The notes beneath the pieces are model-generated. The model saw only the letters and a program-made list of their open reading frames with translations. It did no database searches and had not been told where the DNA came from. The translations under genes and the position numbers were made by a program. From Demequina muriae (GTDB lineage: Bacteria; Actinomycetota; Actinomycetes; Actinomycetales; Demequinaceae), in contig NZ_JAUHQA010000001.1 in the NCBI RefSeq assembly GCF_030418295.1, forward strand, positions 1 through 64,000: a DNA stretch of 64,000 nucleotides. Reading direction: 5' to 3'. Below are positions 49,035 through 58,500 of the stretch, piece after piece (position 1 is the first letter of the stretch; the number at the start of each line of letters is the position of its first letter).

Positions 49035-49901
49035 ATGGACATGGACGAGAACGACGCGGCGATCCCCGCGGACGAGACCGTCATGGTCGCCGCGTTCGAG
49101 GGGTGGAACGACGCAGGCTCGTCCGCGTCGGCGGCGCTGGACCACATCGCGCAGACCTGGGGCTCGACGGAGCACACGACGCTCGACCCCGAGGAGTACC
49201 ACGACTTCCAGGTGGCGCGGCCGTCGATCGCGATCCTGCCGTCGGGCGACCGCGTGGTGTCGTGGCCAGGGACCATCGTGTCGACCACGCCCGGCCCGTC
49301 GCAGGCCGCCCGGGTGGTACTCGCCCGAGGGATCGAGCCCTCGATGCGCTGGCGCCGGTTCTGCGCCGAGGTGCTCGACGCGGCCGAGGATCTGGGCGTC
49401 ACCACGCTCGTGACCTGCGGTGCGCTGCTGCTCGACGTGCCGCACACCCGCCCCCTTCCGACCTTCGTGACCAGCGACGATGCTGTGGCTCGCGCCCAGT
49501 ACGGACTGGAGTCCTCGGACTATGAGGGCCCCACCGGAATCGTCGGAGTGCTCGGCCACGAGGCCCGGCTGCGAGGTATCACGGTGCTGAGCCTGTGGGT
49601 GGGCGTGCCGCACTACATCGCGCACCCTCCGAGCCCCAAGGCGACGGTCACGCTGCTCGGTCAGCTCGAGCGACTGCTCGGGGCGCCGATCGACCTGGGC
49701 GACCTGCCCGACGAGGCGGAGGCCTGGCAGCGGGGAGCCGACGAGTTGACGGAGGATGACGAGGAGATCGCTGCCCACGTCGAGCAGCTCGAGTCCCTCA
49801 TGGATGAGACGAGCCTCCCGGAGGCCTCCGGCGACGCCATTGCCGAGGAGTTCGAGAAGTTCCTGCGCCGTCGCGACGGCGGCGGCCCGAAGGCCCCCTG
49901 A
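49035..49901 (+). CDS. PAC2 family protein
   Basis: A 288-aa protein of the PAC2 (proteasome assembly chaperone 2-like) family, common in actinobacteria and of unknown role. Conserved blocks are VMVAAFEGWNDAGSSAS at residues 17-33, the RPSIAI strand, VTTLVTCGALLLDVPHTRP near residue 122, and GVPHYIAHPPSPKAT near residue 190. The C-terminal 60 residues are acidic and helical. ATG at 49035 is chosen over a GTG one codon earlier because of the -10 spacing. Despite the family name there is no proteasome in this window. Confidence 0.9.
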   Translation: MDMDENDAAIPADETVMVAAFEGWNDAGSSASAALDHIAQTWGSTEHTTLDPEEYHDFQVARPSIAILPSGDRVVSWPGTIVSTTPGPSQAARVVLARGIEPSMRWRRFCAEVLDAAEDLGVTTLVTCGALLLDVPHTRPLPTFVTSDDAVARAQYGLESSDYEGPTGIVGVLGHEARLRGITVLSLWVGVPHYIAHPPSPKATVTLLGQLERLLGAPIDLGDLPDEAEAWQRGADELTEDDEEIAAHVEQLESLMDETSLPEASGDAIAEEFEKFLRRRDGGGPKAP

Positions 49902-49932
49902 CCCCTTCCCTCGCGCGACGGACGAGGAGGCG

Positions 49933-50712
49933 TCACTCCGCCCACGCGGTGACGCGGCCGACGGTCGCGGCCTTGGGATACGGCCCCTCGGCTGCTCCGA
50001 TCTCGAACAGGTCGACCATGAGGAACAGCGGATAGTCCGGCGCCTGCGCCACCCGACGCACCACGCGCCCTTCGCAGCCGATCACGGTCTCGCCTTCGCC
50101 CCAGATCACGGTCCACGTGTGCCGCTCACTGGCGTCGAGGGGAATCGTGACCTCCTCCATGTCGGTCACCATGCGGGGATCGTGGTGGGCCTTGACTCCG
50201 CACCTCGCCGTCGTGACCTCGTCGATTCCTGCGGCATCGATCTCGACGATGCAGATCTCTCCCGAGTGCTCGTCGGACAGGTGCTCGGTTCCGACCAGCC
50301 ATGCCGCGACCATGCAGCCGTCGGCACGGGAGGCGGCGAGAGTGAGGTCGATGCGGCCGCGAGACGGCGCGAACAGCAGCTGCGACGGCGTCTCGGTCCG
50401 CACGACGAGCCCGTCATCGCGGTGACGATGCGTGCCTCGTGTCGAGCCGACGGGGCCGGAGAAGGTCCCCGTCTGGAGGTTGGAGACGCGCAGCGGCGCG
50501 TCCTCCGGCCGCCAGTCCGGCTGGTCGTCGTCGATCCGCAGCTCGAGACCCCCGGGGACGACCCCGTAGCGGGCCGCGGACCGCTCCGGCGTGGTCCAGT
50601 GCGGAAGGTAGTGCGGCACCCACCTCGTCGGGCTCAGTCCGGACGCGAAGTCGTCGTCGAAGTCGGGAGGTCGGCTCGGCTGCGGTGACAGGTGCTCCAG
50701 TGGCGGCGCCAT
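49933..50712 (-). CDS. GH16-like concanavalin-fold protein
   Basis: A 259-aa protein without a signal peptide. The beta-rich sequence FDDDFASGLSPTRWVPHYLPHW at its start and the block GEICIVEIDAAG near residue 165 resemble glycoside hydrolase family 16, where Glu-x-Asp-x-x-Glu is catalytic. Here the spacing differs (Glu...Glu-Ile-Asp), so activity is uncertain. Homologues of this cytoplasmic GH16-like type occur in Micrococcales. ATG at 50712 has GGGAG eight bases upstream; a GTG at 50733 is the alternative. It precedes nothing obvious functionally: uppP lies upstream on the same strand after 66 bases. Confidence 0.65.
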   Translation of the reverse strand: MAPPLEHLSPQPSRPPDFDDDFASGLSPTRWVPHYLPHWTTPERSAARYGVVPGGLELRIDDDQPDWRPEDAPLRVSNLQTGTFSGPVGSTRGTHRHRDDGLVVRTETPSQLLFAPSRGRIDLTLAASRADGCMVAAWLVGTEHLSDEHSGEICIVEIDAAGIDEVTTARCGVKAHHDPRMVTDMEEVTIPLDASERHTWTVIWGEGETVIGCEGRVVRRVAQAPDYPLFLMVDLFEIGAAEGPYPKAATVGRVTAWAE

Positions 50713-50778
50713 GCGCCATTCTCCCACGGGCACACCCGCGCTGGGGCGGAGATCCGGGGCCGGCAGGCGGTCTCCCCG

Positions 50779-51642
50779 CTACGACATCGCGGGGATCACG
50801 CCGGCGACCAGCAGCACCACGATGGCGATGGCGAGCGCGATCCGGTACCAGACGAACGGCCAGAACGTGTGCCTCGTGATGAGCTTGAGGAACCACACGA
50901 TCACCACGTAGCCCACCGCGAACGCGGCCACCGCGGCGATGACGGTGTTGGCGATGCCGGGGCCGCCGGCTGAGGTGATCTCGTCGAGGTTCGTGAGTGC
51001 CTGGAACAGACCTGAGCCCAGCACTGCGGGGATCGCCAGCAGGAACGAGTAGCGCGCCGCGGCCTCGCGTGTGAGCCCGAGGAAAAGCCCGATCGAGATG
51101 GTGCCACCGGACCGCGACACACCAGGGATCAGGGCCATCGCCTGCGCAAGTCCGAGCAGGATGGCGTCCTTGCCACGCAGTTCCGAGAGCTCACGGTTCT
51201 TGGCTCCGACGCGATCCGCGAATCCCAGGACGAGCGCGAACACCGCCAGCACGACCGCAGTGAGATAGAGATTGCGCAGGTGGCCCTCGATGGCGTCCTG
51301 GAAGAGCACGCCCAAGACCACGATGGGGATGGTGCCGAGGATCACCCACCAGCCCATGCGCGCATCGGCATTGTGAGCGCCCAGCCGCGCCGCGCGATCC
51401 CGACCGTCCTTGCCGGCGAGTGCACTCACCCACGACGTCACGATGCGGACGATGTCCTTCCAGAAGTACAGGAGGACTGCCGCCTCGGTGCCGATCTGGA
51501 TGATCGCCGTGAACGCCGCGCCGGGATCTCCCCCGCTCGGCAGCAGCGGTCCCACGACACGGACGTGCGCACTCGACGAGATCGGCAGGAACTCCGTGAG
51601 TCCCTGCACCACTCCGAGCACGACGGCTTCCCACCAGTTCAT
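50779..51642 (-). CDS. uppP: Undecaprenyl-diphosphatase UppP (BacA)
   Basis: Integral membrane phosphatase that recycles undecaprenyl diphosphate for cell-wall synthesis; overexpression gives bacitracin resistance in other species. The 287-aa product shows the catalytic Glu-rich motif VVQGLTEFLPISSSAH (residues 11-26; the usual SSGH is SSAH here), and the second motif PGVSRSGGT near residue 170 with the essential Arg. About eight transmembrane helices. ATG at 51642 follows a TAGCCT box by seven bases. It is divergent from the aldo-keto reductase. Confidence 0.96.
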   Translation of the reverse strand: MNWWEAVVLGVVQGLTEFLPISSSAHVRVVGPLLPSGGDPGAAFTAIIQIGTEAAVLLYFWKDIVRIVTSWVSALAGKDGRDRAARLGAHNADARMGWWVILGTIPIVVLGVLFQDAIEGHLRNLYLTAVVLAVFALVLGFADRVGAKNRELSELRGKDAILLGLAQAMALIPGVSRSGGTISIGLFLGLTREAAARYSFLLAIPAVLGSGLFQALTNLDEITSAGGPGIANTVIAAVAAFAVGYVVIVWFLKLITRHTFWPFVWYRIALAIAIVVLLVAGVIPAMS

Positions 51643-51649
51643 GACGGCA

Positions 51650-51655
51650 AGGCTA
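51650..51655 (-). promoter_or_regulatory. -10 box of uppP, leaderless
   Basis: TAGCCT on the minus strand, seven bases before the uppP ATG. Confidence 0.5.
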
Positions 51656-51696
51656 GCGTCAGCGCGTCGCGCCTTCGGACTCGACGTCCCGCCCGG

Positions 51697-51702
51697 TAGC
51701 GT
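51697..51702 (+). promoter_or_regulatory. -10 box of the aldo-keto reductase gene, leaderless
   Basis: TAGCGT, seven bases before ATG at 51710. Confidence 0.5.
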
Positions 51703-51709
51703 CGCGTGC

Positions 51710-52669
51710 ATGCAGCGCAGACGGGTCGGCACGAGTGGATTGACGGTGTCGTCGCTCGCGCTCGGCACCATGACGTGGAGCCGCGACACCGGCCCGGATG
51801 AGGCTGGCGCCCAGCTCGACGCCTTCCTGAACGCGGGTGGCACGCTTCTCGACACCGCGGCCTCGTATGCCGGCGGGGGCGCGGAGTCCCTCATCGGCAC
51901 GATGCTGGGCGGAACCGTCTCCCGGCGCGACGTGCAGATCTGCACCAAGGCGGGCATCCGGCGGACGGCGGACGGAGGGCTCATCGACGCGTCCCGGGAC
52001 ACCCTGCTCGACACTCTCGATGCCTCCCTGGAACGCATGGGCACCGACCACGTGGATCTGTGGCTTGTGCATGCGTACGATCCGGTTGCGCCGGTCGAGG
52101 AGACGCTGCACGCGCTGGAGATCGCCGTGAACTCCGGCCGCGCGCGCTACGTGGGCGTGTCGAACTACCCCGGCTGGGCGACGGCCCAGATCTCGGCGCT
52201 GGCCACTCGACCGACGATCACTGCGACGCAGGTCGAGTACTCGCTGCTGCAGCGCGGCGTCGAGCGGGAGGTGCTTCCCGCGGCCGATGCGCTCGGCATG
52301 GGAGCGCTCGCGTGGTCTCCCCTGGGTCGCGGGGTGCTGACAGGCAAGTACCGCGACGCCATCCCCGCGGACTCGCGGGCGGCATCCGAACACCTGGCGG
52401 GGTTCGTGGCTCCCTACCTCGATGACAGGTCCGCCGGCATCGTCGACGCGCTCACGACGGCAGCAGAGGGGCTCGACGAGGCTCCGCTTGCCGTGGCGCT
52501 GGCATGGGTGCTCGGGCGTCCCGGCGTCAGTGCAGCGATCGTGGGGGCGCGCACGGCGGCGCAGCTCTCGCCGTCGTTGACGGCCGCTGACCTCGATCTT
52601 CCGCCCGCGATCGCCGAGGCGCTCGACGAGATCTCTGCCCCCTCCATCGGCTACCCCGAGCGCCGGTAG
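51710..52669 (+). CDS. Aldo/keto reductase
   Basis: NADPH-dependent oxidoreductase with a TIM-barrel fold, 319 aa. The catalytic tetrad is visible: Asp in LLDTAASY, Tyr in SYAGGGAES, Lys in ICTKAG and His in LVHAYDP. The cofactor region reads ALAWVLGRPGVSAAIVGARTAAQL near residue 262. It is of the YghZ/Tas-like bacterial group. ATG at 51710 is set by the leaderless -10 box; an upstream frame of 100 codons is antisense to uppP and not real. Substrate unknown. Confidence 0.93.
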   Translation: MQRRRVGTSGLTVSSLALGTMTWSRDTGPDEAGAQLDAFLNAGGTLLDTAASYAGGGAESLIGTMLGGTVSRRDVQICTKAGIRRTADGGLIDASRDTLLDTLDASLERMGTDHVDLWLVHAYDPVAPVEETLHALEIAVNSGRARYVGVSNYPGWATAQISALATRPTITATQVEYSLLQRGVEREVLPAADALGMGALAWSPLGRGVLTGKYRDAIPADSRAASEHLAGFVAPYLDDRSAGIVDALTTAAEGLDEAPLAVALAWVLGRPGVSAAIVGARTAAQLSPSLTAADLDLPPAIAEALDEISAPSIGYPERR

Positions 52670-52696
52670 CGCGATGAGGCGTCTGCGCCCCAGGCG

Positions 52697-53065
52697 CTAT
52701 CGCAGATCGAACTCGTCGATGTCGTCGTCCATGTCGTCGTCGTCCTCGACGGCGTGGGGGTCCAGGGTCTCGTCGCCGTCCGGATCATCGCTCGACCCAT
52801 CCGTGTCCTCGTCCTCGTCCTCGCCGTCGTCTGCGTCGTCGTCGCCCTCGTACTCGTCGCCCTCGGAGTCGTCGAGGACGATCGGGAGCGTCTCCCCGTA
52901 CTCAGAGTCGAGGGCGTCCTCGTATCTCTCGAACTCCGTGGCGACCGCCTCGTACGCGTCGTCCACCGCGGCGTCCGCGTCCCCGCGTCGCATCGCGATC
53001 GCCTCGAGGTGCTCCTCAAGGGCGGCCATCAGTCGCCTCAGTGCTTCGGTCGCCTCTGCGCTCAT
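52697..53065 (-). CDS. Small acidic protein of unknown function
   Basis: A 122-aa protein. Residues 1-60 are helical (ATEALRRLMAALEEHLEAIA) and the last 55 residues are almost entirely Asp, Glu, Gly and Ser, ending EFDLR. Such proteins beside DUF5703 genes recur in actinobacteria, sometimes labelled primosomal, but I see no enzyme motif. ATG at 53065 is chosen because a TACCGT -10 box ends seven bases upstream; ATG at 53071 is the alternative. Divergent from the DUF5703 gene. Confidence 0.75.
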   Translation of the reverse strand: MSAEATEALRRLMAALEEHLEAIAMRRGDADAAVDDAYEAVATEFERYEDALDSEYGETLPIVLDDSEGDEYEGDDDADDGEDEDEDTDGSSDDPDGDETLDPHAVEDDDDMDDDIDEFDLR

Positions 53066-53072
53066 GGTCATG

Positions 53073-53078
53073 ACGGTA
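53073..53078 (-). promoter_or_regulatory. -10 box of the acidic protein gene, leaderless
   Basis: TACCGT on the minus strand, seven bases before ATG at 53065, the same layout as at uvrB. Confidence 0.45.
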
Positions 53079-53107
53079 CTCGCGGATCGTATTGAATGGG
53101 AGAGATC

Positions 53108-53362
53108 ATGAAGGAAATCGCATCCGACGCCACCCACGTGGTCACCTCCACGCGCGGCCGGCCCTCAAGTTCGAGCCGCCTCGAGTGGCGCGTGATCGAG
53201 ATTCCGCGCGACGTCCCCCGCGCGGACACGCGGTCGCTGCTGACGGAACAGGCCGAGTACGGACGGTGGGAGCTCGCTCGCTCCCAGATCCTCTACGGAG
53301 GCGCCCGACGGGTCTGGCTGCGTCGACGCGTCATGCGCGTCCAGCGTACGGACGCGGCCTAG
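53108..53362 (+). CDS. DUF5703 family protein
   Basis: An 84-aa basic protein. The C-terminal half carries the family block YGRWELARSQILYGGARRVW followed by RRRVMRV, matching DUF5703, a small actinobacterial family of unknown function. ATG at 53108 has GGGAG five bases upstream; ATG at 53096 is a longer alternative. Divergent from the acidic protein gene and convergent with the M20 peptidase. Confidence 0.82.
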   Translation: MKEIASDATHVVTSTRGRPSSSSRLEWRVIEIPRDVPRADTRSLLTEQAEYGRWELARSQILYGGARRVWLRRRVMRVQRTDAA

Positions 53363-53372
53363 CCCCTCTCCC

Positions 53373-53399
53373 CTGTCCGGCAGTCATTGTCGGCTACAG
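53373..53399 (+). repeat. Dispersed intergenic repeat, copy at 53.4 kb
   Basis: 27 bases beginning CTGTCCGGCA and ending CTACAG, identical at 23 of 27 positions to 62451-62477. It lies between the convergent DUF5703 and M20 genes and can fold as CCGGCA/TGTCGG. Confidence 0.8.
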
Positions 53400-53443
53400 G
53401 CTGTCCCGGCGTCCTCTCCGGCTGTGGCTGACCCCTCGCGCGC

Positions 53444-54745
53444 TCAGCAGTCGCGCAGGAACCTCTCGAGCACGCGAGTGCCGAAGTGGAGGCTGTCGAC
53501 GGGGATGCGTTCGTCGATGCCGTGGAAGAGCGACGGGAAGTCCAGATCCGGCGGCAGCTGCAGCGGCGCGAACCCATAGCCGGTGATCCCGAGCGCGGCC
53601 AGGTGCTTGTTGTCCGTGCCGCCCATCAGGGAGTACGGCAGCACCGGTGCGTCCGGGTCCTCGGCACCGAGTGCGGCGATCATCTTGTCCACGAGCGCCC
53701 CCTCAAAGGGAAACTCGAGGCTCCGCTCGCTGATGTACGGCTCGACCTTGACGTGGGTGCCGGCCAGTTCCTCGATCTGCCGCAGCACCTGCTCCTGTTG
53801 GCCGTGAAGATAGCGGCTGTCCACGTATCCGATGGCGGTGTCGGGGATCACATTCGTCTTGTAGCCGGCCTCGAGCATGGTCGGGTTCGACGTGTTGCGC
53901 ACGGAGGCCTCGATCATCGGCGCCATGGCCCCGAGTCCCTCGACGAGCCGATTGATGCACTCGGGTGTGGGCTCGTACTCGATGCCTTCGAGTTCGGCGA
54001 CGCCCTGGAGCAGTCGCTCGGCGGTGGGGGTGAGCTCGACCGGCCACTCGTGAGCGCCGATGCGCGCGAGAGCCCCGGCGAGGTGGGCGACGGCATTGTC
54101 ACGGTGCACCAGCGAGCCGTGACCCTGCTTGCCGTGGGAGATGAGCTTGAGCCACTGGATGCCCTTCTCCGCCGTCTGGATCAGGTAGGCGCGGCGCCCG
54201 TTGACGTAGGCGCTGAATCCGCCGACCTCGCTGATCGCCTCGGTGGCCCCACGGAAGTCCTCCGGGTGGTGCTCGACCATCCACTTCGCTCCGCGTGCGC
54301 CGCCGTGCTCTTCGTCGGCGAAGAACGCGAGCACGATGTCACGAGGCGGCCTGGCGCCTGCGCGGATCATGCTGGCGACGGAGGCGAGGATCATCGCGTC
54401 CATGTTCTTCATGTCGACCGCGCCGCGGCCATAGATCATCCCGTCGCGGATCTCGGCGGCGAACGGGTCCACCGACCAGTCCTCCGCGAAGGCGGGGACC
54501 ACGTCGAGGTGGCCGTGAACCACGAGGGGATCCCGGTCGCGGTCGGATCCCTCCCACAGGCAGGTGACACTGGCGCGACCCGGCTCGGACTCCCGAATGA
54601 CGGGGTCCAGGCCCAGGTCGGACAGGAAGGCCGCCACGTACTCGGCGGCGACGCGCTCGCCGGGGCCCGGCTCGTCGCCGTAGTTCGAGGTATCGATGCG
54701 AATGAGGTCGCGACAGATCTGGACGACGTCGATGGGTGCGGTCAT
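53444..54745 (-). CDS. M20 family metallopeptidase
   Basis: Zinc-dependent exopeptidase or amidase of the M20 (ArgE/DapE/CPG2) family, 433 aa. Metal ligands are in VVHGHLDVVPA (His-x-Asp, near residue 75), GRGAVDMKNMDA (Asp, near residue 107) and the catalytic FFADEEHGGARG (Glu-Glu, near residue 141). The dimerisation domain spans about 200-320. This subtype (M20 dipeptidase-like, with GAVDMK) is common in actinobacteria; the substrate is not known. ATG at 54745 follows a TAGCCT box by six bases. Confidence 0.93.
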   Translation of the reverse strand: MTAPIDVVQICRDLIRIDTSNYGDEPGPGERVAAEYVAAFLSDLGLDPVIRESEPGRASVTCLWEGSDRDRDPLVVHGHLDVVPAFAEDWSVDPFAAEIRDGMIYGRGAVDMKNMDAMILASVASMIRAGARPPRDIVLAFFADEEHGGARGAKWMVEHHPEDFRGATEAISEVGGFSAYVNGRRAYLIQTAEKGIQWLKLISHGKQGHGSLVHRDNAVAHLAGALARIGAHEWPVELTPTAERLLQGVAELEGIEYEPTPECINRLVEGLGAMAPMIEASVRNTSNPTMLEAGYKTNVIPDTAIGYVDSRYLHGQQEQVLRQIEELAGTHVKVEPYISERSLEFPFEGALVDKMIAALGAEDPDAPVLPYSLMGGTDNKHLAALGITGYGFAPLQLPPDLDFPSLFHGIDERIPVDSLHFGTRVLERFLRDC

Positions 54746-54751
54746 GCACTC

Positions 54752-54757
54752 AGGCTA
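54752..54757 (-). promoter_or_regulatory. -10 box of the M20 peptidase gene, leaderless
   Basis: TAGCCT on the minus strand, six bases before ATG at 54745. Confidence 0.5.
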
Positions 54758-54828
54758 TCGCCCGCATCGGCCGTCGAGACCAGGCAGGGAGGGCCTTGGT
54801 GCACTCGGCCGGTCCTCGATGCGCCCCG

Positions 54829-54901
54829 GACACGCCGCCGCCCGCGGCGCCTTCCGCTCGAAGGGGGGTCACGAGCGGGGCGCACGCGGGCGGCGCGTGT
54901 C
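54829..54901. repeat. Long inverted repeat between the M20 and small membrane genes
   Basis: Arms of about 23 bases (54829-54851 and 54879-54901) pair with few mismatches, and an inner GCTCG/CGAGC stem (54856-54860 with 54872-54876) fits in the loop. It is 29 bases past the small membrane gene's stop and may terminate that gene. Confidence 0.65.
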
Positions 54902-54929
54902 AGACGGAGAGGTCACTGCCTCTCCATCG

Positions 54930-55076
54930 TCAGGTGAAGAGGCTGACGCCTCCAGGTCCGACGAGCAGGGCGACGACGATGAGCACGGCGCCCATGACGA
55001 AGTCACGCTGAATCAAGCGGACGATGCCGATGATTCCGATGATCACTGCCGCGATCCACAGGATGGTATCCCACAT
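54930..55076 (-). CDS. Small GPGG-motif membrane protein
   Basis: A 48-aa protein with two transmembrane helices separated by LIQRD, ending LLVGPGGVSLFT. This matches a common short actinobacterial family with a terminal Gly-Pro-Gly-Gly motif; function unknown. The ATG at 55076 has a strong AAGGAGG ribosome binding site eight bases upstream. Easily missed because of its size. Confidence 0.82.
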   Translation of the reverse strand: MWDTILWIAAVIIGIIGIVRLIQRDFVMGAVLIVVALLVGPGGVSLFT

Positions 55077-55217
55077 GGCGTGGCCTCCTTCTTTGGGGTA
55101 ATTCTCGTACTTCGGACGCCATCGACAACCAGGCATCAGCCCTGCACATTCCCGGTTCGTGATCGTTTCGTGATGGGCGCGGTGGGGGGAGTGACGAGAA
55201 TGCGAGCCAGTCCAACT

Positions 55218-55235
55218 ATTCCCATAGTGGGGAAT
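55218..55235. promoter_or_regulatory. Palindrome upstream of the small membrane gene
   Basis: ATTCCCATAGTGGGGAAT, a near-perfect inverted repeat (one extra G) in the 245-base gap 55077-55321. Possible operator; no clear promoter seen beside it. Confidence 0.3.
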
Positions 55236-55287
55236 GAATGGCGGGGGCTGCCATGGTGCACGCAAGAAGCGCCCGGGAGAAAGGAGA

Positions 55288-55316
55288 AGGGCCGGAAGCA
55301 ATAAGCTTCCGGCCCT
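55288..55316 (-). terminator. Terminator of tRNA-Leu(GAG)
   Basis: Perfect 12-bp stem (55288-55299 with 55305-55316) with loop AATAA, five bases after the tRNA 3' end, followed on the minus strand by a pyrimidine-rich stretch (TTCTCCTTTCTCC). Confidence 0.88.
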
Positions 55317-55321
55317 GATCG

Positions 55322-55405
55322 TGTCCGAGGGGGGACTTGAACCCCCACGCCCGTTAGGGCACTAGCACCTCAAGCTAGCGCGTCTGCCATTTCCGCCACC
55401 CGGAC
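55322..55405 (-). tRNA. leuU: tRNA-Leu (anticodon GAG)
   Basis: Standard class II tRNA of 84 bases: 7-bp acceptor stem, anticodon stem CTAGC/GCTAG with loop TTGAGGT (anticodon GAG), a long variable arm with stem GCCC/GGGC, and T stem GGGGG/CCCCC with TTCAAGT. Discriminator A; CCA not encoded. Contrast with the tRNA at 18055, which lacks the long arm. Confidence 0.95.
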
Positions 55406-55413
55406 AGGGTGTC

Positions 55414-55436
55414 TGAAGTGCCTCATCGGCGCTTCA
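55414..55436. repeat. Hairpin between dnaE2 and tRNA-Leu
   Basis: 9-bp stem (one G-T pair), 55414-55422 with 55428-55436, loop TCATC. It may be a second terminator for dnaE2 before the tRNA. Confidence 0.4.
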
Positions 55437-55483
55437 GCGCGACGGCAATCGTAGCATGAGGCGGAGGGCCCGATGCCACCACC

Positions 55484-55511
55484 GGTGCTCGCGACACGCG
55501 ACCTGAGCACC
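55484..55511 (-). terminator. Terminator-like hairpin of dnaE2
   Basis: Stem GGTGCTC/GAGCACC (55484-55490 with 55505-55511) with an inner GCG/CGC stem, seven bases past the dnaE2 stop. No T-run. Confidence 0.5.
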
Positions 55512-55518
55512 GCGGCGT

Positions 55519-58500
55519 TCACTGGAAGTCCCTGCTCTTGGCCGGCACCTTCAGCGACAGCGGGGACATGTGCTCGGCGACCATGTTGGTGGCCCCGTCT
55601 GCCCGCTCGATGCGCCCGCGGATGACCAGCGCAGCCGACCTGCGCGCCACCGCCTGGAAGCGCCGCCACACCCCCACCGAGCAGACGACGTTGAGGAAGC
55701 CGGTCTCGTCCTCGAGCGAGATGAAGGTGACCCCCTTGGCCGTGCCGGGTCGCTGACGGTGGGTCACCACGCCCGCCACGGTGACGCGCCTCTCCGCCTC
55801 GTGGGCGAGCACCCCGGCCACGGTGAGCACTCCCTGCTGGTCGAGTCCCTCGCGCACGAACACCGTGGGATAGCTGTCGGTCGAGACCCCGGAGGCCCAC
55901 ACATCGGCCACAGCCTCCTCCACCGCGCTCATGCCCGGCAGCATCGGCGCGGCGACGTCGGTCGACAGATCGGGGAGCGTGTCCGGCCCCTCCCTCGCCA
56001 GCGCGCCCGAGGCCCACAGCCCCTCGCGCCGCGTCACGCCCAGCGACTCGAGCGCTCCCGCCGTCGCGAGAGCCTCCCACTGGGCCGTCGTGAGCCCCTT
56101 CTCAGGAGCCAGTCCCGACTCCCCCGTCACTCCAGAGGGCCGCACTCGCACGCGCCGGGCCATGTCCGTCACCGACACGAAGGGTCCAGCGGCGCGCGCG
56201 TCGACGATCGCCTGCGCGGCATCCTCGCCGAGCCCGCGCACCGCCGCGAGCCCCATGCGCACCGCCAGGGTGCGGTCCACCCGCGTGAGGACGGTCATGT
56301 CTGCGCGCGCCTCGTCCGGCGTCGCGAACGGCTCCGCCAACCGCTCGACCCGGGCGAGTGCGGCGGAGCGCGCCACGCACGGTCGCAGCACCACCTGGCC
56401 GTGCCTGCGGGCATCGGCCGTGAGCGACTGCGGGCTGTAGAAGCCCATGGGCTGTGCCGCGAGCAGCCCCGCGTAGAAGGCGGCGGGCTTGTGGACCTTG
56501 AGCCAGCTCGAGGCGTACACCAGGTAGGCGAAGGAGTACGAGTGCGACTCCGGGAAGCCGAAGTCGCTGAAGGCCTTGAGCTTGTCGAAGATCTGATCGG
56601 CGACGTCCGCAGTGACGCCGCGCTCGTGGGCTCCCACCATGAACCGCGCGCGCAGTGCCTCCATGCGCTCCGGCGATCGCTTGGAGCCCATCGCGCGGCG
56701 CAGCTGGTCCGCGAGTGCGCCGTCGAAGCCCGCGACGTCCATCGCCATCTGCATCAGCTGCTCCTGGAACAGCGGCACGCCGAGGGTCTTCCCCAGCGAC
56801 TTCTCCAGCAACGGGTGCAGGAAGGTCACCGGCTCGCGGCCCCTGGCACGGTTGATGTACGGGTGCACCGAGCCGCCCTGGATGGGTCCGGGGCGGATGA
56901 GCGCGACCTCGATCACGATGTCGTAGAAGCGGCGCGGGCGCAGACGGGGCAGGGTCGCCATCTGCGCGCGCGACTCGACCTGGAACACGCCCACCGTGTC
57001 GGCGGCGCACAGCAGGTCATAGACCTCTGGGTCCTCCTGCGGGAGCGAGTGCAGGCCGATGTCCTCCGACTCGGTGTCGCGCACGAACCCGAAGGCATAC
57101 CGCAGCGCGGAGAGCATCCCCAGCCCGAGCAGGTCGAACTTCACCAGCCCCGCGTCCGCGCAGTCGTCCTTGTCCCACTGCAGCACCGTGCGCCCAGGCA
57201 TGCGCGCCCACTCCACGGGGCACACGTCGATGACGGGCCGGTCGCACAGCACCATGCCGCCGGGGTGGATGCCGAGGTGTCGCGGCAGGCGCATGAACCG
57301 GTCCGCGAGGTCGAGCACCGGCTCCGGGATGTGGTCGAGGTCGTGGGTGGGAGGCGGCTCGGGCCACATCGCGTCCCGCTGCTTGGCCGCCCACTCCTCC
57401 ATCTGCGCCTGCGGCACGCGGAGCGATCCCCATCGGTCGATGCTCTTGGACCACGCGTCCTGCTGGCCCACGTCGAATCCCAGCGCCTTGGCGGCATCGC
57501 GCACGGCCGAGCGTGGCCGGTACTGGATGACGTTCGCGACCATCGCGGCGTTGATGCGGCCGAACCGCTGGAAGACGTACTGGATCACCTCCTCTCGGCG
57601 ATCCGACTCGATGTCGACGTCGATGTCGGGCGGACCGTCGCGCTCGGGGGCGAGGAACCGCTCGAACAGCAGCCCGTGAGTGACGGCGTCGACCGCGGTG
57701 ACGCCCAGGGCGAAGCACACCGCGGAGTTGGCGGCGGATCCCCGTCCCTGGCACAGGATGTCCTGGTCGCGGCAGAAGCTCACGATGTCGTGGACGATGA
57801 GGAAGTAGCCGGGGAAGTCGAGCGCCTCGATCACGTTGAGCTCGTGCTCGATCTGCTTCCACGCCCCCGGCACGCGCTCGGCGTGGGGCGAGCCGTAGCG
57901 GGCGTGTGCGCCGCGGCGCACCAGTTCACGCAGCCATGAGGCCTCGGTGTGGCCCTGGGGCACCGGGTACGGAGGCAGGTTCGGCGCCACGAGGTTCAGG
58001 TCGAACGCGCACTCCGCAGCGAGCCGCGCGGCTGCCGTCACGGCTTGAGGATGGCGCCGATGCCGGTGCAGCATCTCGGCGGCCGAGCGCAGGTGGCCTC
58101 CCCCACCCCCGGGCAGCCATCCGTCCATGTCGTCGAGCGACGACCGTGCCCGCACCGACGCGAGCGCTCCCGCGAGGTCAGCGTCCCGCGGCGTCGCGTA
58201 GTGCGCGTTGGACGTCGCCACCAGCGGCAGCGAGGCGTCGAAGGCAAGGTCGGCGAGGGCGGCGTTGCGCTCCGAATCGAACGGGTCGCCGGTGTCCGTG
58301 ATCTCGACCGCCACGTTGTCGCGGCCGAACAGCGCGGAGAGCCGGTCGAGCTCGCGGCGTGCCGCGGCGAATCCGGCGGGCGTGACTGCGCCCGTGAGCG
58401 CGTTCGCCCCGGCGACCCCCACCCCTGACAGCGCACGCCGCACCGTTCCCTTCCGGCAGCCGGTGAGGATCAGGAACTGACCCGCCGCCGTCTCCGCCAG

